From Pelagibius marinus (lineage in GTDB: Bacteria; Pseudomonadota; Alphaproteobacteria; Kiloniellales; Kiloniellaceae), in NCBI RefSeq assembly GCF_014925385.1, contig NZ_JACSDK010000001.1:434001-498000 (forward strand): a DNA stretch of 64,000 nucleotides. The letters run 5' to 3'. Position numbers and translations under genes: made by a program. Under the pieces are notes generated by a model. The model was not told the origin of the DNA. It made no database searches and saw only the letters and a program-made list of their open reading frames with translations. Below, piece after piece: positions 10,322 to 18,555 of this stretch (the first letter of the stretch is position 1; each line of letters starts with the position of its first letter).

Positions 10322-11170
10322 ATGAGCGAAGCCGCCAGCCTGACCAGCGAAGCCCCGCAAAGCGCCCCCGCCGCGTCGATCCTCTCGGTGAACAACATCG
10401 AGGTGATCTACGACCACGTCATCCTGGTGCTGAAGGGCGTTTCCCTGGAGGTGCCCCAGGGCGGCATTGTGGCCCTTCTGGGCGCCAACGGCGCCGGCAA
10501 GACGACGACCCTGAAGGCGATCTCCAACCTGTTGCGCGCCGAGCGCGGCGAGGTCACCAAGGGCTCCATCGAGTTCGAGGGCCGGCGCGTCGACGCGCTG
10601 ACCCCCAACGACCTGGTGAAGTCCGGCGTGGTGCAGGTCATGGAAGGCCGCCACTGCTTCGAACACCTGACCATCGAAGAGAACCTGCTCACCGGCGCCT
10701 ACACACGCAGCGACGGACGCGGCGCGGTGCAGGCCGACCTGGAGATGGTCTACAGCTATTTCCCGCGCCTGAAGGAACGGCGCGGCTCCATGGCCGGCTA
10801 CACCTCCGGCGGCGAGCAGCAGATGTGCGCCATCGGCCGCGCGCTGATGAGCCGCCCCAAGATGATCCTGCTCGACGAGCCCTCCATGGGCCTGGCCCCG
10901 CAGCTTGTCGAGGGCATCTTCGAGACGGTGAAGCGGCTGAACGAGGCGGAGGGCGTGTCCTTCCTGCTGGCCGAGCAGAACACCAACGTGGCGCTGCGCT
11001 ACGCGCGCTACGGCTACATACTGGAAAGCGGCCGCGTGGTGCTGGACGGCGACGCGGAGAAACTGCGCGAGAACGAGGACGTGAAGGAGTTCTACCTCGG
11101 CCTCTCCGCCAGCGGGCGCAAGTCCTACCGCGACGTCAAGCACTACAAGCGGCGCAAGCGCTGGCTATAG
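10322..11170 (+). CDS. livF: Branched-chain-type ABC transporter ATP-binding protein (LivF family)
   Basis: A 282-residue ATPase, the second nucleotide-binding subunit of the importer. Walker A is GANGAGKT, the LivF-like VQVMEGRHCFEHLTIEENL follows, the signature is SGGEQQMCAIGRALM and Walker B is MILLDEPSMGLAP. The ATG at 10322 (MSEAASLT) is preferred; a TTG at 10310 is in frame but has no ribosome site. The N-terminal 28 residues and the basic C-terminal tail (KHYKRRKRW) extend beyond LivF of Escherichia coli. The operon continues with a PaaK-like ligase 60 bases downstream. Confidence 0.9.
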   Translation: MSEAASLTSEAPQSAPAASILSVNNIEVIYDHVILVLKGVSLEVPQGGIVALLGANGAGKTTTLKAISNLLRAERGEVTKGSIEFEGRRVDALTPNDLVKSGVVQVMEGRHCFEHLTIEENLLTGAYTRSDGRGAVQADLEMVYSYFPRLKERRGSMAGYTSGGEQQMCAIGRALMSRPKMILLDEPSMGLAPQLVEGIFETVKRLNEAEGVSFLLAEQNTNVALRYARYGYILESGRVVLDGDAEKLRENEDVKEFYLGLSASGRKSYRDVKHYKRRKRWL

Positions 11171-11230
11171 GTTTGCCGCTTTGCGGTTCCAGCGGGCCGG
11201 CGCCGGGTATTCCGTAAGGAATAGGAAATC

Positions 11231-12463
11231 ATGGACTACTACGACGACTTAGAAACCCGCGCGCCAGAGGCGCGCGAGGCGGCGCTGCTGGCGGCGCTGC
11301 CGGCGCAGATCGCCCAGGCCAAGGAAAAGGCGCCGGGCTACGCCGAGATCCTGGCCCGGGTCGATGCCGCCGCGGTGACCAGCCGCGCGGCGCTGGCGGA
11401 ACTGCCGGTCACCCGCAAGACCGACCTCATGGACCGCCAGGCGGCAGCGCCGCCCTTCGGCGGGCTGTCGGCGGTAGCGGTCGGGGAGGCCGCGCACCTC
11501 TTCGCCTCGCCGGGGCCGATCTATGAGTTCGACACTGCGCGGGCCGGCTTCTGGCGCCTGGAGCGCGCTCTCTTCGCCGCCGGCTTTCGCCCCGGCGACG
11601 TGGTGCACAACTGCTTTGCCTACCACCTGACGCCGGGCGGCTGGATGATGGACGGCGCGGCGCGCAGCCTGGGCTGCGCGGTCGTGCCCGGCGGCGTCGG
11701 CAACTCCGAGCAGCAGGTGCAGGCCATCGCCCACTTCCGGCCCTCCGGCTACACCGGCACGCCGGACTTCCTGAAGGTGCTGCTCGACAAGGGGCAGGAA
11801 TTGGGCGTCGACTGCAGTTCCATCACCCGGGCGCTGGTCTCCGGCGGCGCGCTCTTCCCGCAGCTGCGCCAGGCCTACGCCGAGCGCGGCGTCGCGGTGC
11901 TGCAGTGCTACGCCACCGCCGACCTGGGCCTCATCGCCTACGAGTCGGAAGCCCGCGAGGGCATGATCCTGGACGAACAGATCATCGTCGAGATTCTGCG
12001 TCCGGGCACCGGCGATCCCCTGCCCGAGGGCGAGGTGGGCGAGGTGGTGGTGACCACCCTCAATCCCGACTACCCGCTGATCCGCTTCGCCACCGGCGAT
12101 CTCTCGGCCCTGCTGCCGGGGGCCAGTCCCTGCGGGCGCACGGCGCCGCGCATCAAGGGCTGGATGGGGCGCGCCGACCAGGCGACCAAGGTGAAGGGCA
12201 TGTTCGTGCAGCCCGCCCAGGTGGCCGCGGTGCTGAAGCGCCACGGCGAGATCGCCCGCGCCCGCCTGGTGGTGACCCGCCAGGGCGACAGCGACGCCAT
12301 GACCCTCCAATGTGAGGTGGCGGGCAAGGATGACAGCCTGGCCGCGGCGATTGCGGCGAGCCTGCAGGATGCCTGCAAGCTGAAGGGCGCGGTGGAACTG
12401 GTCGCGCCCGACAGCCTGCCCAACGACGGCAAGGTCATCGACGACCAGCGCAGCTACGACTGA
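11231..12463 (+). CDS. Phenylacetate-CoA ligase-family protein (PaaK-like)
   Basis: A 410-residue adenylate-forming enzyme of the PaaK branch, shorter than the fatty-acyl ligase at the head of the operon. Recognisable regions are FASPGPIYEFD, HNCFAYHLTPGGWMMDGAA, YTGTPDFLKVLLD, CYATADLGLIAYES and the C-terminal RFATGDLSALLPG with GRADQATKVKGMFVQP. A ribosome site (AAGGAATAGG) precedes the ATG. It would form an aryl- or acyl-CoA thioester from an imported acid. The Ser/Thr/Gly-rich P-loop is weak here, as in many PaaK-like proteins. It is the last gene of the ligase/Liv operon. Confidence 0.88.
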   Translation: MDYYDDLETRAPEAREAALLAALPAQIAQAKEKAPGYAEILARVDAAAVTSRAALAELPVTRKTDLMDRQAAAPPFGGLSAVAVGEAAHLFASPGPIYEFDTARAGFWRLERALFAAGFRPGDVVHNCFAYHLTPGGWMMDGAARSLGCAVVPGGVGNSEQQVQAIAHFRPSGYTGTPDFLKVLLDKGQELGVDCSSITRALVSGGALFPQLRQAYAERGVAVLQCYATADLGLIAYESEAREGMILDEQIIVEILRPGTGDPLPEGEVGEVVVTTLNPDYPLIRFATGDLSALLPGASPCGRTAPRIKGWMGRADQATKVKGMFVQPAQVAAVLKRHGEIARARLVVTRQGDSDAMTLQCEVAGKDDSLAAAIAASLQDACKLKGAVELVAPDSLPNDGKVIDDQRSYD

Positions 12464-12478
12464 TCCGGACCCGCGGGC

Positions 12479-12934
12479 TCACGCGCCGGTGGGGGCGTGC
12501 TCGCGGCAGGACACGTGAAAGCTGGACAGCGGGCGGCCGCGTGCCTCGATGACGATGTCCTTCTGGCTGCCGATGAACTCCCAGACGGGATGGCGCAGCG
12601 CCGGGCAGATGGCGGAGAAGAAGGCGGGCTTGGCGCGCCCCGGCAGGGCCCTTTCGTAGGCCCAGAGGCGGTCGGAGAGCCCGACGATGACAAGGACGTT
12701 GTCGTCGTCGGCGGTCACGGAGTCCAGCCGCCAGCCGGCCGGCAGGCCCTCGTAGGCGAAATAGGCCTCCACCGCTTTCACGCCCCTGTCGGACGCCCCG
12801 CCGCTCTGCGCCGCCGCGCCGGGGTCTTGGGCTCCGGGGTTTTGGGCTTCGGGGCCTTGGGCTTCGGGGGACGCGGCGCAGGCCGTCAGCAGCAGGCCGG
12901 CCAGCAGGCCTGCGAAGGGGCGGAGAATGCTCAT
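12479..12934 (-). CDS. Small putative lipoprotein of unknown function
   Basis: A 151-residue protein with an N-terminal lipoprotein signal (hydrophobic core, lipobox LLTAC at about residues 15-19), so it is probably membrane-anchored and periplasmic. A low-complexity linker with repeated PEAQ/PGAQ units spans residues about 22-42. The rest looks globular, with WRLDSVTADDDNVLVIV and cysteines at two positions (SAICPAL, HVSCREH) that could form a disulfide. It converges on the end of the Liv/ligase operon with a 15-base gap. I do not recognise the family. Confidence 0.7.
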   Translation of the reverse strand: MSILRPFAGLLAGLLLTACAASPEAQGPEAQNPGAQDPGAAAQSGGASDRGVKAVEAYFAYEGLPAGWRLDSVTADDDNVLVIVGLSDRLWAYERALPGRAKPAFFSAICPALRHPVWEFIGSQKDIVIEARGRPLSSFHVSCREHAPTGA

Positions 12935-13363
12935 GGGGCGAGTTTAGCCAGGGCGACCCCCGCCGTGAAGCCGCAGAAAGCCCCGGAGCGCCGCAGAATC
13001 GCGTTGGGCGAAAAATCACAATATCGCCGCATTTGCGGCCAGATGCCGACACCTTCGCTGCCTACCTTGATACTCACGGAGACTTCCCCTCTCTGTAGAG
13101 GAGCCCAGCCTGCCTCAATAGATGCCCCGAAATGGCTGGTACTAAGGGGGCGGCCGACTGCCCCGACCAAGCGCGGCCGCCCCGACTTTCTCCGGAGACG
13201 TTTTTCTTCGGAAAGCTCCAACTACGGGCGGTCGCGTACCCCAAGCCAAGCGGGACCGCCCGCATTTTTTTCCAAATTCACTGTCGTGAAACCGCCGCCC
13301 GCGCGCCGGGATGCCGCTTTGCGTCAATCTGCGCCGGGCGGCCGAAACCGAAGGTTTGGCGCG
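12935..13363. other. Intergenic region with several hairpins, possible structured RNA
   Basis: A 429-base gap between the lipoprotein start and the kinase stop with no convincing gene. On the plus strand it holds a small hairpin GCCGC-ATTT-GCGGC (13026-13039), a second CCTCT-CTGT-AGAGG near 13087, the two similar tandem hairpins at 13147-13183 and 13225-13262, and an inverted repeat GCCGCCCG/CGGGCGGC (13294-13301, 13335-13342) close to the kinase stop. Small frames across it are fragmentary and lack ribosome sites. Confidence 0.45.
13147..13271 (+). ncRNA. Candidate structured RNA: two covarying tandem hairpins ending in a T-run
   Basis: Hairpin 1 pairs 13147-13156 with 13174-13183; hairpin 2 pairs 13225-13233 with 13254-13262 and is followed by a 7-T run (13265-13271), as in an intrinsic terminator. 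The stems are the same length and differ by compensatory changes (GGGGCGGCC/GGCCGCCCC against CGGGCGGTC/GACCGCCCG). The loops share CCCC and CCAAGCG. This suggests a duplicated structured element, either a small RNA with terminator or a pair of REP-like palindromes. No promoter was identified with confidence. Confidence 0.4.
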
Positions 13364-14374
13364 TCAGGCGGCGGCGCCTTCCGCGTTGTGTCGCGCGACG
13401 ATGCGGTGGGCGGGCAGGCGCAGGGTCACGGTGGTGCCCTTGCCCAGCTCGCTCTGCAGGTCCAGGGTGCCGCCGTGCAGCTCGGCCAGGGCCTTGGCCA
13501 GCGGCAGGCCCAGGCCGGTGCCCTTGGCCTCCTGCTCCGGCAGGCTGCCGACCTGGCCGAAGACGGCGAGGGCCTGGGGAATGTCCTCGCGCGCGATGCC
13601 GACGCCGTTGTCGACCGCCTGGAACACGAAGCCGCTGCCCTCGGTGGCCCAGCAGCGCAGCATCACGGTGCCGCCTTCGGGCGTGAACTTGATGGCGTTG
13701 GCCAGCAGGTTCACCAGGATCTGCGTCAGCCGCCGCTTGTCGGCCTTGATCGCCGGCAGTTCGTCGGGGCAGTCGAACTTCAAGGACACGCCGGCTTCCT
13801 GCGGGCGTCCGTTCAGCAGGACCTCGACGCCCGCGACCAGCGATGCCGGCTCGATCACGTCTTCGTGCAGCGTCTCGCGACCGGACTCGACCTTCGAGAG
13901 GTCGAGGATGTCGTTGATGATGCCCAGCAGGTGCTGGCCCGACTGGCGGATGTCGGTGGCGTAGTCGCTGTATTTCAGGTTGCCGATGGGGCCCATGGAT
14001 TGGTGCTCGATCATCTCGGCGAAGCCGATGATGGCGCTCAGCGGGGTGCGCAGCTCGTGGCTCATGCACGCCAGGAAGGCCGACTTCGCCTGGTTGGCCC
14101 GGTCCGCGCGCAGGGCCTTTTCGCTGGCCTGGCGCAGGCCGGCCAGCGCCTCGTCGAGCTGGTCCTGCAGGGTCCGGCCGTTTTGTTCGGCCTGGAGACC
14201 GCCTGCGGCGGCGTCGCCGGTGGCAAGGGAGGCCGCCAGGGCTTCCAGGCGCGCGCCCTGGCGCAGCGAGAACAGGAACTGAAGGGCCAGCAGGGCGGCG
14301 ATAACCAGGCCGAGAGCGGCGCCGCCGATCAGCAGCCAACCGGGCAGCAGGATGGTCTCGGCGCCGTCAATCAT
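13364..14374 (-). CDS. Sensor histidine kinase
   Basis: A 336-residue kinase with one N-terminal membrane helix (about 10-35) and almost no periplasmic part. A coiled-coil linker (40-95) follows, then HisKA with the phosphorylated His106 in SHELRTPLS, and a HATPase domain: N box NLLANAIKFTP, G1 VDNGVGIA, G2 GTGLGLPLAKA. The architecture suggests sensing in the membrane or cytoplasm. It is 16 bases downstream of a response-regulator gene, so the two probably form a two-component pair. The signal is unknown. Confidence 0.9.
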   Translation of the reverse strand: MIDGAETILLPGWLLIGGAALGLVIAALLALQFLFSLRQGARLEALAASLATGDAAAGGLQAEQNGRTLQDQLDEALAGLRQASEKALRADRANQAKSAFLACMSHELRTPLSAIIGFAEMIEHQSMGPIGNLKYSDYATDIRQSGQHLLGIINDILDLSKVESGRETLHEDVIEPASLVAGVEVLLNGRPQEAGVSLKFDCPDELPAIKADKRRLTQILVNLLANAIKFTPEGGTVMLRCWATEGSGFVFQAVDNGVGIAREDIPQALAVFGQVGSLPEQEAKGTGLGLPLAKALAELHGGTLDLQSELGKGTTVTLRLPAHRIVARHNAEGAAA

Positions 14375-14390
14375 GACACTTCGTCCGTTC

Positions 14391-15206
14391 CTAGGCCGGT
14401 TGCTCGCCGAGGTCGCCGAGGCTCACCTTGGGGGCGTCGTCGCGGCCGCGCATCCAGCCTTTCTGGAACTGGCTCTGGCTGACGATGCGCTCGTAGTTGT
14501 CGAGCATGGCGTCGATCTCCTGGCGATCGACGAGGTTGGTCTTGTAAACGAGATTGCGCAGGAAGCGGTTGAAGCGGCCTTCGTTCTGCATGTCCTGCTC
14601 CACGCAGGCATGAACCAGGCCGACCACGTAGCCGAAGCGGAAGATGGTCGGTTCCTCCTTCGCGAAGCCGGCGCTGTGGGTGCCGATGAAGGAGGCCAGC
14701 TCGTTGACCGTCGCCTGCTCGGCGGAGATCTCCTCCACCACCTGTGCGCCGCCGTCGGCGGCGCATTCCTCGGACAGGGCGCGCAGCTCCTTGATGGCTT
14801 TCTTGCGCCTTTCGGAGCCTTCGTCCGAGGATCCCTTGCGCGTCCAGAACTGCACGCGCTCCAGGATCTCGGTCATGGGCGCCGACTTCACCAGGTAGTC
14901 GTCGCCGCCGGCCTGCAGGCACTCCAGGATGGTGTCCGGGTTGTCGAGGGCGGAAAGGAAGAGGATGGGCGAGGGATGCAGGCCCTGCATCTTGCGGATC
15001 CGCGCGCAGGTCTCGATCCCGTCCAGGCGCGGCATCATGACGTCGAGGATGATGAGTTGCGGGTTGGAGACCTTGTGCAGCATGCCGATGGCTTTCTCGC
15101 CGTCGGCGACCTTCATGACGCTGAAGCCGGCCGATTCCAGCATGTCGGCATACATGCGCCGCAGGGTGTCGTTGTCTTCGGCCAGAATGATGGGTCTTGC
15201 CGACAT
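14391..15206 (-). CDS. Response regulator with uncharacterised C-terminal domain
   Basis: A 271-residue protein. Residues 1-120 are a receiver domain: acidic pocket D10/D12, phosphoacceptor D55 in LIILDVMMP, and K107 in DYLVKSAP. Residues 121-271 contain no helix-turn-helix, GGDEF or EAL motif that I recognise. They look helical (SEERRKK-type charged helix, then RFGYVVGLVHACVEQDM and RFNRFLRNLVYKTNLVDRQE). The output may be protein-protein interaction. It is the first gene of the pair with the kinase and is divergent from ccmA across a 283-base gap. Confidence 0.88.
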   Translation of the reverse strand: MSARPIILAEDNDTLRRMYADMLESAGFSVMKVADGEKAIGMLHKVSNPQLIILDVMMPRLDGIETCARIRKMQGLHPSPILFLSALDNPDTILECLQAGGDDYLVKSAPMTEILERVQFWTRKGSSDEGSERRKKAIKELRALSEECAADGGAQVVEEISAEQATVNELASFIGTHSAGFAKEEPTIFRFGYVVGLVHACVEQDMQNEGRFNRFLRNLVYKTNLVDRQEIDAMLDNYERIVSQSQFQKGWMRGRDDAPKVSLGDLGEQPA

Positions 15207-15489
15207 CGCGAGGGCCTCTTGGGGCTGTTCTCAGGGCCTCCGCCCGGTTTCCGGGCAGGTCTACAGTCTGAGCCATTGTGGTTAAAATTCGGTATCAACC
15301 GGCGGAAGAAATTCTTATGTCTACGGTATCCGCTCCCGTGTGGTCGCCGAACCGGCGCCGCGTGCGGCTGGTGCGCCGCGGCGCCGATCTGCTATACCCC
15401 TGGCCTTGGTTATGTTTGCGTCCCGGGTCCTCGTCCGCGGCCCTCGGCGCGCCCTCCCGACGGTCCACCTATTTCGGTCCACCCACCCC

Positions 15490-16146
15490 ATGGCGAACTT
15501 CGAAGGTCGATCCCTGCACTGCCGGCGCGGCGGCCGCGACGTCTTCGCCGAGCTTTCCTTCGCCCTGCCGCCCGGCGGGGCGCTGCTGCTGACCGGGCCC
15601 AACGGCTCGGGCAAGTCCAGCCTGCTGCGCCTCATGGCCGGCCTGCTGAAGCCGGCCGGCGGCGAGCTGCTGTGGGACGGCCAGGCGATCAGCGAGGCGC
15701 CGGAGGAGCACGCCGCGCGGCTGCACTACCTGGGCCACCTGGACGCGGTGAAGCCGGTCCTGAGCGTGGCCGAGAACCTGCGGTTCTGGGCCGATCTCAG
15801 GGGGTCGGCGGCAAGCGACCGGAACACCACCCTCGACGCGGCGCTGGAGCGTTTCGCCCTCACCGAGCTGGCCGCGGTGCCGGGCCGCCTGCTCTCCGCC
15901 GGCCAGCGCCGCCGCCTGGCGCTGGCCCGCCTCGTCGCCGCGCCCGCCGACCTCTGGCTGCTGGACGAACCCTCGGTGGGTCTCGACCACGCCTCGGTGG
16001 AGCGCCTGGCCGCGGCCATCGCCGGGCACCGCGCCGCGGGCGGCCGGGTGGTGGTGGCGACCCACACCGCGCTGCACCTCACCGAGCCGCTGCGCCTTTC
16101 CCTGGACTCCCTGGCGCCGCCGCCCCTGCCGGAGATGGTGTGGTGA
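15490..16146 (+). CDS. ccmA: Heme exporter ATP-binding protein CcmA
   Basis: A 218-residue ATPase of the CcmAB complex, which releases holo-CcmE from CcmCD during System I cytochrome c maturation. Walker A is GPNGSGKSS, the signature LSAGQRRRLALARL, Walker B LWLLDEPSVGLD and the switch His is in ATHTALHL. The frame is open upstream, but the ATG at 15490 (MANFEGRSL) gives family length. It starts a nine-gene ccm run. The preceding 283-base gap is shared with the divergent response regulator and contains no gene. Confidence 0.93.
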   Translation: MANFEGRSLHCRRGGRDVFAELSFALPPGGALLLTGPNGSGKSSLLRLMAGLLKPAGGELLWDGQAISEAPEEHAARLHYLGHLDAVKPVLSVAENLRFWADLRGSAASDRNTTLDAALERFALTELAAVPGRLLSAGQRRRLALARLVAAPADLWLLDEPSVGLDHASVERLAAAIAGHRAAGGRVVVATHTALHLTEPLRLSLDSLAPPPLPEMVW

Positions 16147-16159
16147 GAGGGAGGTCGTC

Positions 16160-16825
16160 GTGAGAGGCCTGGCGCTCCTCGTCGCCCGCGATCTGCGCCT
16201 GGCGCTGCGCCAGAGCGCCGACGCCTGGCTGGCGGTGCTGTTCTTCGTGCTGACCGCCGCGCTCTTCCCCTTCGGCGTCGGGCCGGAGCCCAACCTGCTG
16301 GCGCGCATCGCCCCGGGCATCATCTGGGTGGTGGCGCTGCTCGCCGTGCTGCTGTCGCTGGAGCGCCTCTTCCTCGCCGATTTCGAGGACGGCAGCCTGG
16401 AGCAGCTGCTGCTCTCCCCGCTGCCGCTGGAACTGGCGGTGCTGGGCAAGGTTCTGGCGCACTGGCTGACCACCGGGCTGCCGCTGATCGCCGCGGCGCC
16501 GCTGCTGGCCGTTCTCTTCCACATGGACCTCTCGGGTCTCGGCGTGCTGCTGCTGGCCATGCTGCTCGGCACGCCGACCCTCAGCCTGGTCGGCGCGGTG
16601 GGCGCGGCGCTGACCCTGGGGGCGCGGCGCGGCGGGGTGCTGATCCCGCTGCTGGTGCTGCCGCTCTACGTTCCGGCCCTGATCTTCGGGGTAGGAGCCA
16701 CCGACGCGGCCCTCCTGGGCCTGACCGCGCGCCCGCACCTGCTGCTGCTGGGCGCGGTGCTGCTGGTCATGCTGGTGATCACCCCCCTGGCCGGGGCCGC
16801 CGCCTTGCGCCAGGCCATAGAATAA
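16160..16825 (+). CDS. ccmB: Heme exporter permease CcmB
   Basis: A 221-residue inner-membrane protein with about six helices, the membrane partner of CcmA. Family features include the N-terminal ARDLRLALRQ, LFPFGVGPEPNLLARIAPG and LERLFLADFEDGSLEQL. The GTG start at 16160 is set by GGGAGG at 16149-16154. It is 13 bases after ccmA. A 134-base gap without a gene then separates it from ccmC, which might carry an internal promoter; I could not identify one. Confidence 0.94.
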   Translation: MRGLALLVARDLRLALRQSADAWLAVLFFVLTAALFPFGVGPEPNLLARIAPGIIWVVALLAVLLSLERLFLADFEDGSLEQLLLSPLPLELAVLGKVLAHWLTTGLPLIAAAPLLAVLFHMDLSGLGVLLLAMLLGTPTLSLVGAVGAALTLGARRGGVLIPLLVLPLYVPALIFGVGATDAALLGLTARPHLLLLGAVLLVMLVITPLAGAAALRQAIE

Positions 16826-16959
16826 GCCTCTGAAATAAAACGCATAACGGGTTCTGGAATAAAATCCCACTTCGAGGCGTATTTTCAAGGAGCCGCCGGG
16901 GTTCCCGACGCTGGCATGACTTGGCTCAAGGCACTAAATAGACGGGGACTGTAGGATTA

Positions 16960-17715
16960 GTGCTTATGCATCGCTTCGCAAATCCGGCGCGCTTCACCCG
17001 TCTCGCCGACCGCATCCTGCCTTTCGCCGCCGTCGGCACGGTGGTGGCGCTGGGTGTCGGGTTTTATCTGGCGCTCTTCGTGGCCCCGGGCGACTACCAG
17101 CAGGGCGAAAGCGTGCGCATCATGTACGTCCACGTACCCTCGGCCTGGATGGCGATGTTCATCTATGTCGCCATCGCCGTGGCAAGCGCCGTGGCGCTGA
17201 TCTGGCGCCATCCCCTGGCGGACCTAGCGGCCAAGGCCTCCTCGCCGGTCGGCGCCGGTTTCGCCTTTCTCACCCTGGTCACCGGCTCGCTCTGGGGCCG
17301 GCCCATGTGGGGCACCTGGTGGGAATGGGACGGACGCCTGACCTCGATGCTGATCCTGTTCTTCCTCTACCTCGGCCACATGGCGCTGCTGAACGCCTTC
17401 GAGGACAGCCAGCGCGGCTACCGCGCGGCGGCGATCCTGGCCCTGGTGGGGGTGGTGAACATCCCGATCATCAAGTTCTCGGTCGACTGGTGGTCGACCC
17501 TTCACCAGCCGGCCAGCGTCATGCGCCTGGACGGCCCGACCATTCACCCCTCGATGCTGTGGCCGCTGCTGATCGTGGCGGTGGGCTTCAAGCTTTACTA
17601 CCTCACCGTCGTCCTGCTGCGCATCAAGAGCGAGCTGATCGCGGCGCGCCTGCGCGCCCTCGATCTGGCGACGGTGAAGGCGGCCGAGGTTCAGGGGCAG
17701 GCGGTGCAAGGCTAG
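16960..17715 (+). CDS. ccmC: Heme exporter/chaperone loader CcmC
   Basis: A 251-residue six-helix inner-membrane protein that attaches heme to the CcmE chaperone. The tryptophan-rich heme-handling motif is WGTWWEWDGRLTSMLILFF, flanked by conserved histidines (YVHVPSAWMAM and TIHPSMLWPL). Translation can begin at GTG 16960 or ATG 16966; neither has a strong ribosome site. It works with CcmD, encoded 157 bases downstream. The gap between holds no convincing gene. Confidence 0.95.
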   Translation: MLMHRFANPARFTRLADRILPFAAVGTVVALGVGFYLALFVAPGDYQQGESVRIMYVHVPSAWMAMFIYVAIAVASAVALIWRHPLADLAAKASSPVGAGFAFLTLVTGSLWGRPMWGTWWEWDGRLTSMLILFFLYLGHMALLNAFEDSQRGYRAAAILALVGVVNIPIIKFSVDWWSTLHQPASVMRLDGPTIHPSMLWPLLIVAVGFKLYYLTVVLLRIKSELIAARLRALDLATVKAAEVQGQAVQG

Positions 17716-17872
17716 GGCGCCGGGTCAGGAGGGAAGCTGCGCGATTCGGTCGCACTCACGCGAATATGACTGACGCTGCGGGGCCAAGCGCCTAGATTTG
17801 CGCTTCGACGGCCGCAGCCGGAAAGGGCGGCCCCCCGCGAGAAGGGCCGGGAAGGCCCCGAACGGGAGAGTG

Positions 17873-18112
17873 ATGGAGGAAATTACGGCTTTTTTCGAGA
17901 TGGGTGGCTATGCCGTCTACGTCTGGCCCTCGCTGGCCCTGACGGTGGTGATCATGGCCGGCCTGCTGATCGCGACCCTGCGCCAGCTGCGCAACCGGCA
18001 ACGTCGGCTGGCGGAGCTGGAGGCGCGCGGCGTCCAGCGCCAGCGCCGCCAGCGTCCTGCCCCCGATCCCACGGCTCAGCCGGGCGCCGAAACCCGGGAG
18101 GCGCGGCCGTGA
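17873..18112 (+). CDS. ccmD: Heme exporter small subunit CcmD
   Basis: A 79-residue protein with a single membrane helix at about 17-40 (VWPSLALTVVIMAGLLIA) and the CcmD hallmark MGGYAVYVWPS just before it, then a basic tail rich in Arg and Gln. CcmD stabilises the CcmC-CcmE-heme complex. The ATG at 17873 has GGGAGAG directly upstream. Its stop overlaps the ccmE start by 4 bases, so the two are translationally coupled. The basic tail is longer than in many relatives. Confidence 0.9.
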   Translation: MEEITAFFEMGGYAVYVWPSLALTVVIMAGLLIATLRQLRNRQRRLAELEARGVQRQRRQRPAPDPTAQPGAETREARP

Positions 18113-18555
18113 CCCGCAAGCGCCGCCGCCTCTATATCGTCATTGCCGCGCTGCTGGTCTTCGGCGGCGCCACGGCCCTGGTGTTGACCGCCCTCGACGA
18201 CAGCCTCGACCTGTTCCAGAGCCCCAGCCAGCTCATGGCCTCGCCGCCGCCGCCCGAGCGCGGCATCCGCCTGGGCGGTCTGGTGGAGGAGGGCACGGTG
18301 CTGAAGTCCACCGACGGGCTCAGCGTCTCCTTCCGCGTCACCGACGGCGCCCAGTCGGTGCCGGTCAGCTACAAGGGCATCCTGCCGGACCTTTTCCGCG
18401 AGGGGCAGGGCGTGATCACCGTCGGCAACATGGGCCCCGACGGCACCTTCGTTGCCCGCGAGGTGCTGGCCAAGCATGACGAGAACTACCTGCCGCGCGA
18501 AGTGGTCGACGCGCTGAAAGAATCGGGCCAGTGGCAGGGAGAGGCTACACAGTGA
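18109..18555 (+). CDS. ccmE: Periplasmic heme chaperone CcmE
   Basis: A 148-residue protein anchored by an N-terminal helix (about 8-28) with the OB-fold heme chaperone in the periplasm. Covalent heme attachment is predicted at His123 in LAKHDENY, with Tyr127 as the axial ligand, matching the HxxxY motif of the family. The GTG start lies inside the ccmD stop (4-base overlap). CcmE accepts heme from CcmC and hands it to CcmF for ligation to apocytochrome c. Confidence 0.96.
   Translation: MTRKRRRLYIVIAALLVFGGATALVLTALDDSLDLFQSPSQLMASPPPPERGIRLGGLVEEGTVLKSTDGLSVSFRVTDGAQSVPVSYKGILPDLFREGQGVITVGNMGPDGTFVAREVLAKHDENYLPREVVDALKESGQWQGEATQ

Noticed and set aside
13132-13327. Short open frames on both strands across the paired hairpins
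   Set aside because: They cover palindromes, lack ribosome sites, and their translations are Arg/Pro/Gly-rich low-complexity.
12497-14482. A 661-codon plus-strand open frame over the lipoprotein, intergenic and kinase regions
   Set aside because: It runs antisense to clear kinase and lipoprotein genes, has Gln/Gly/Ala-rich composition typical of high-GC shadow frames, and no recognisable domain.
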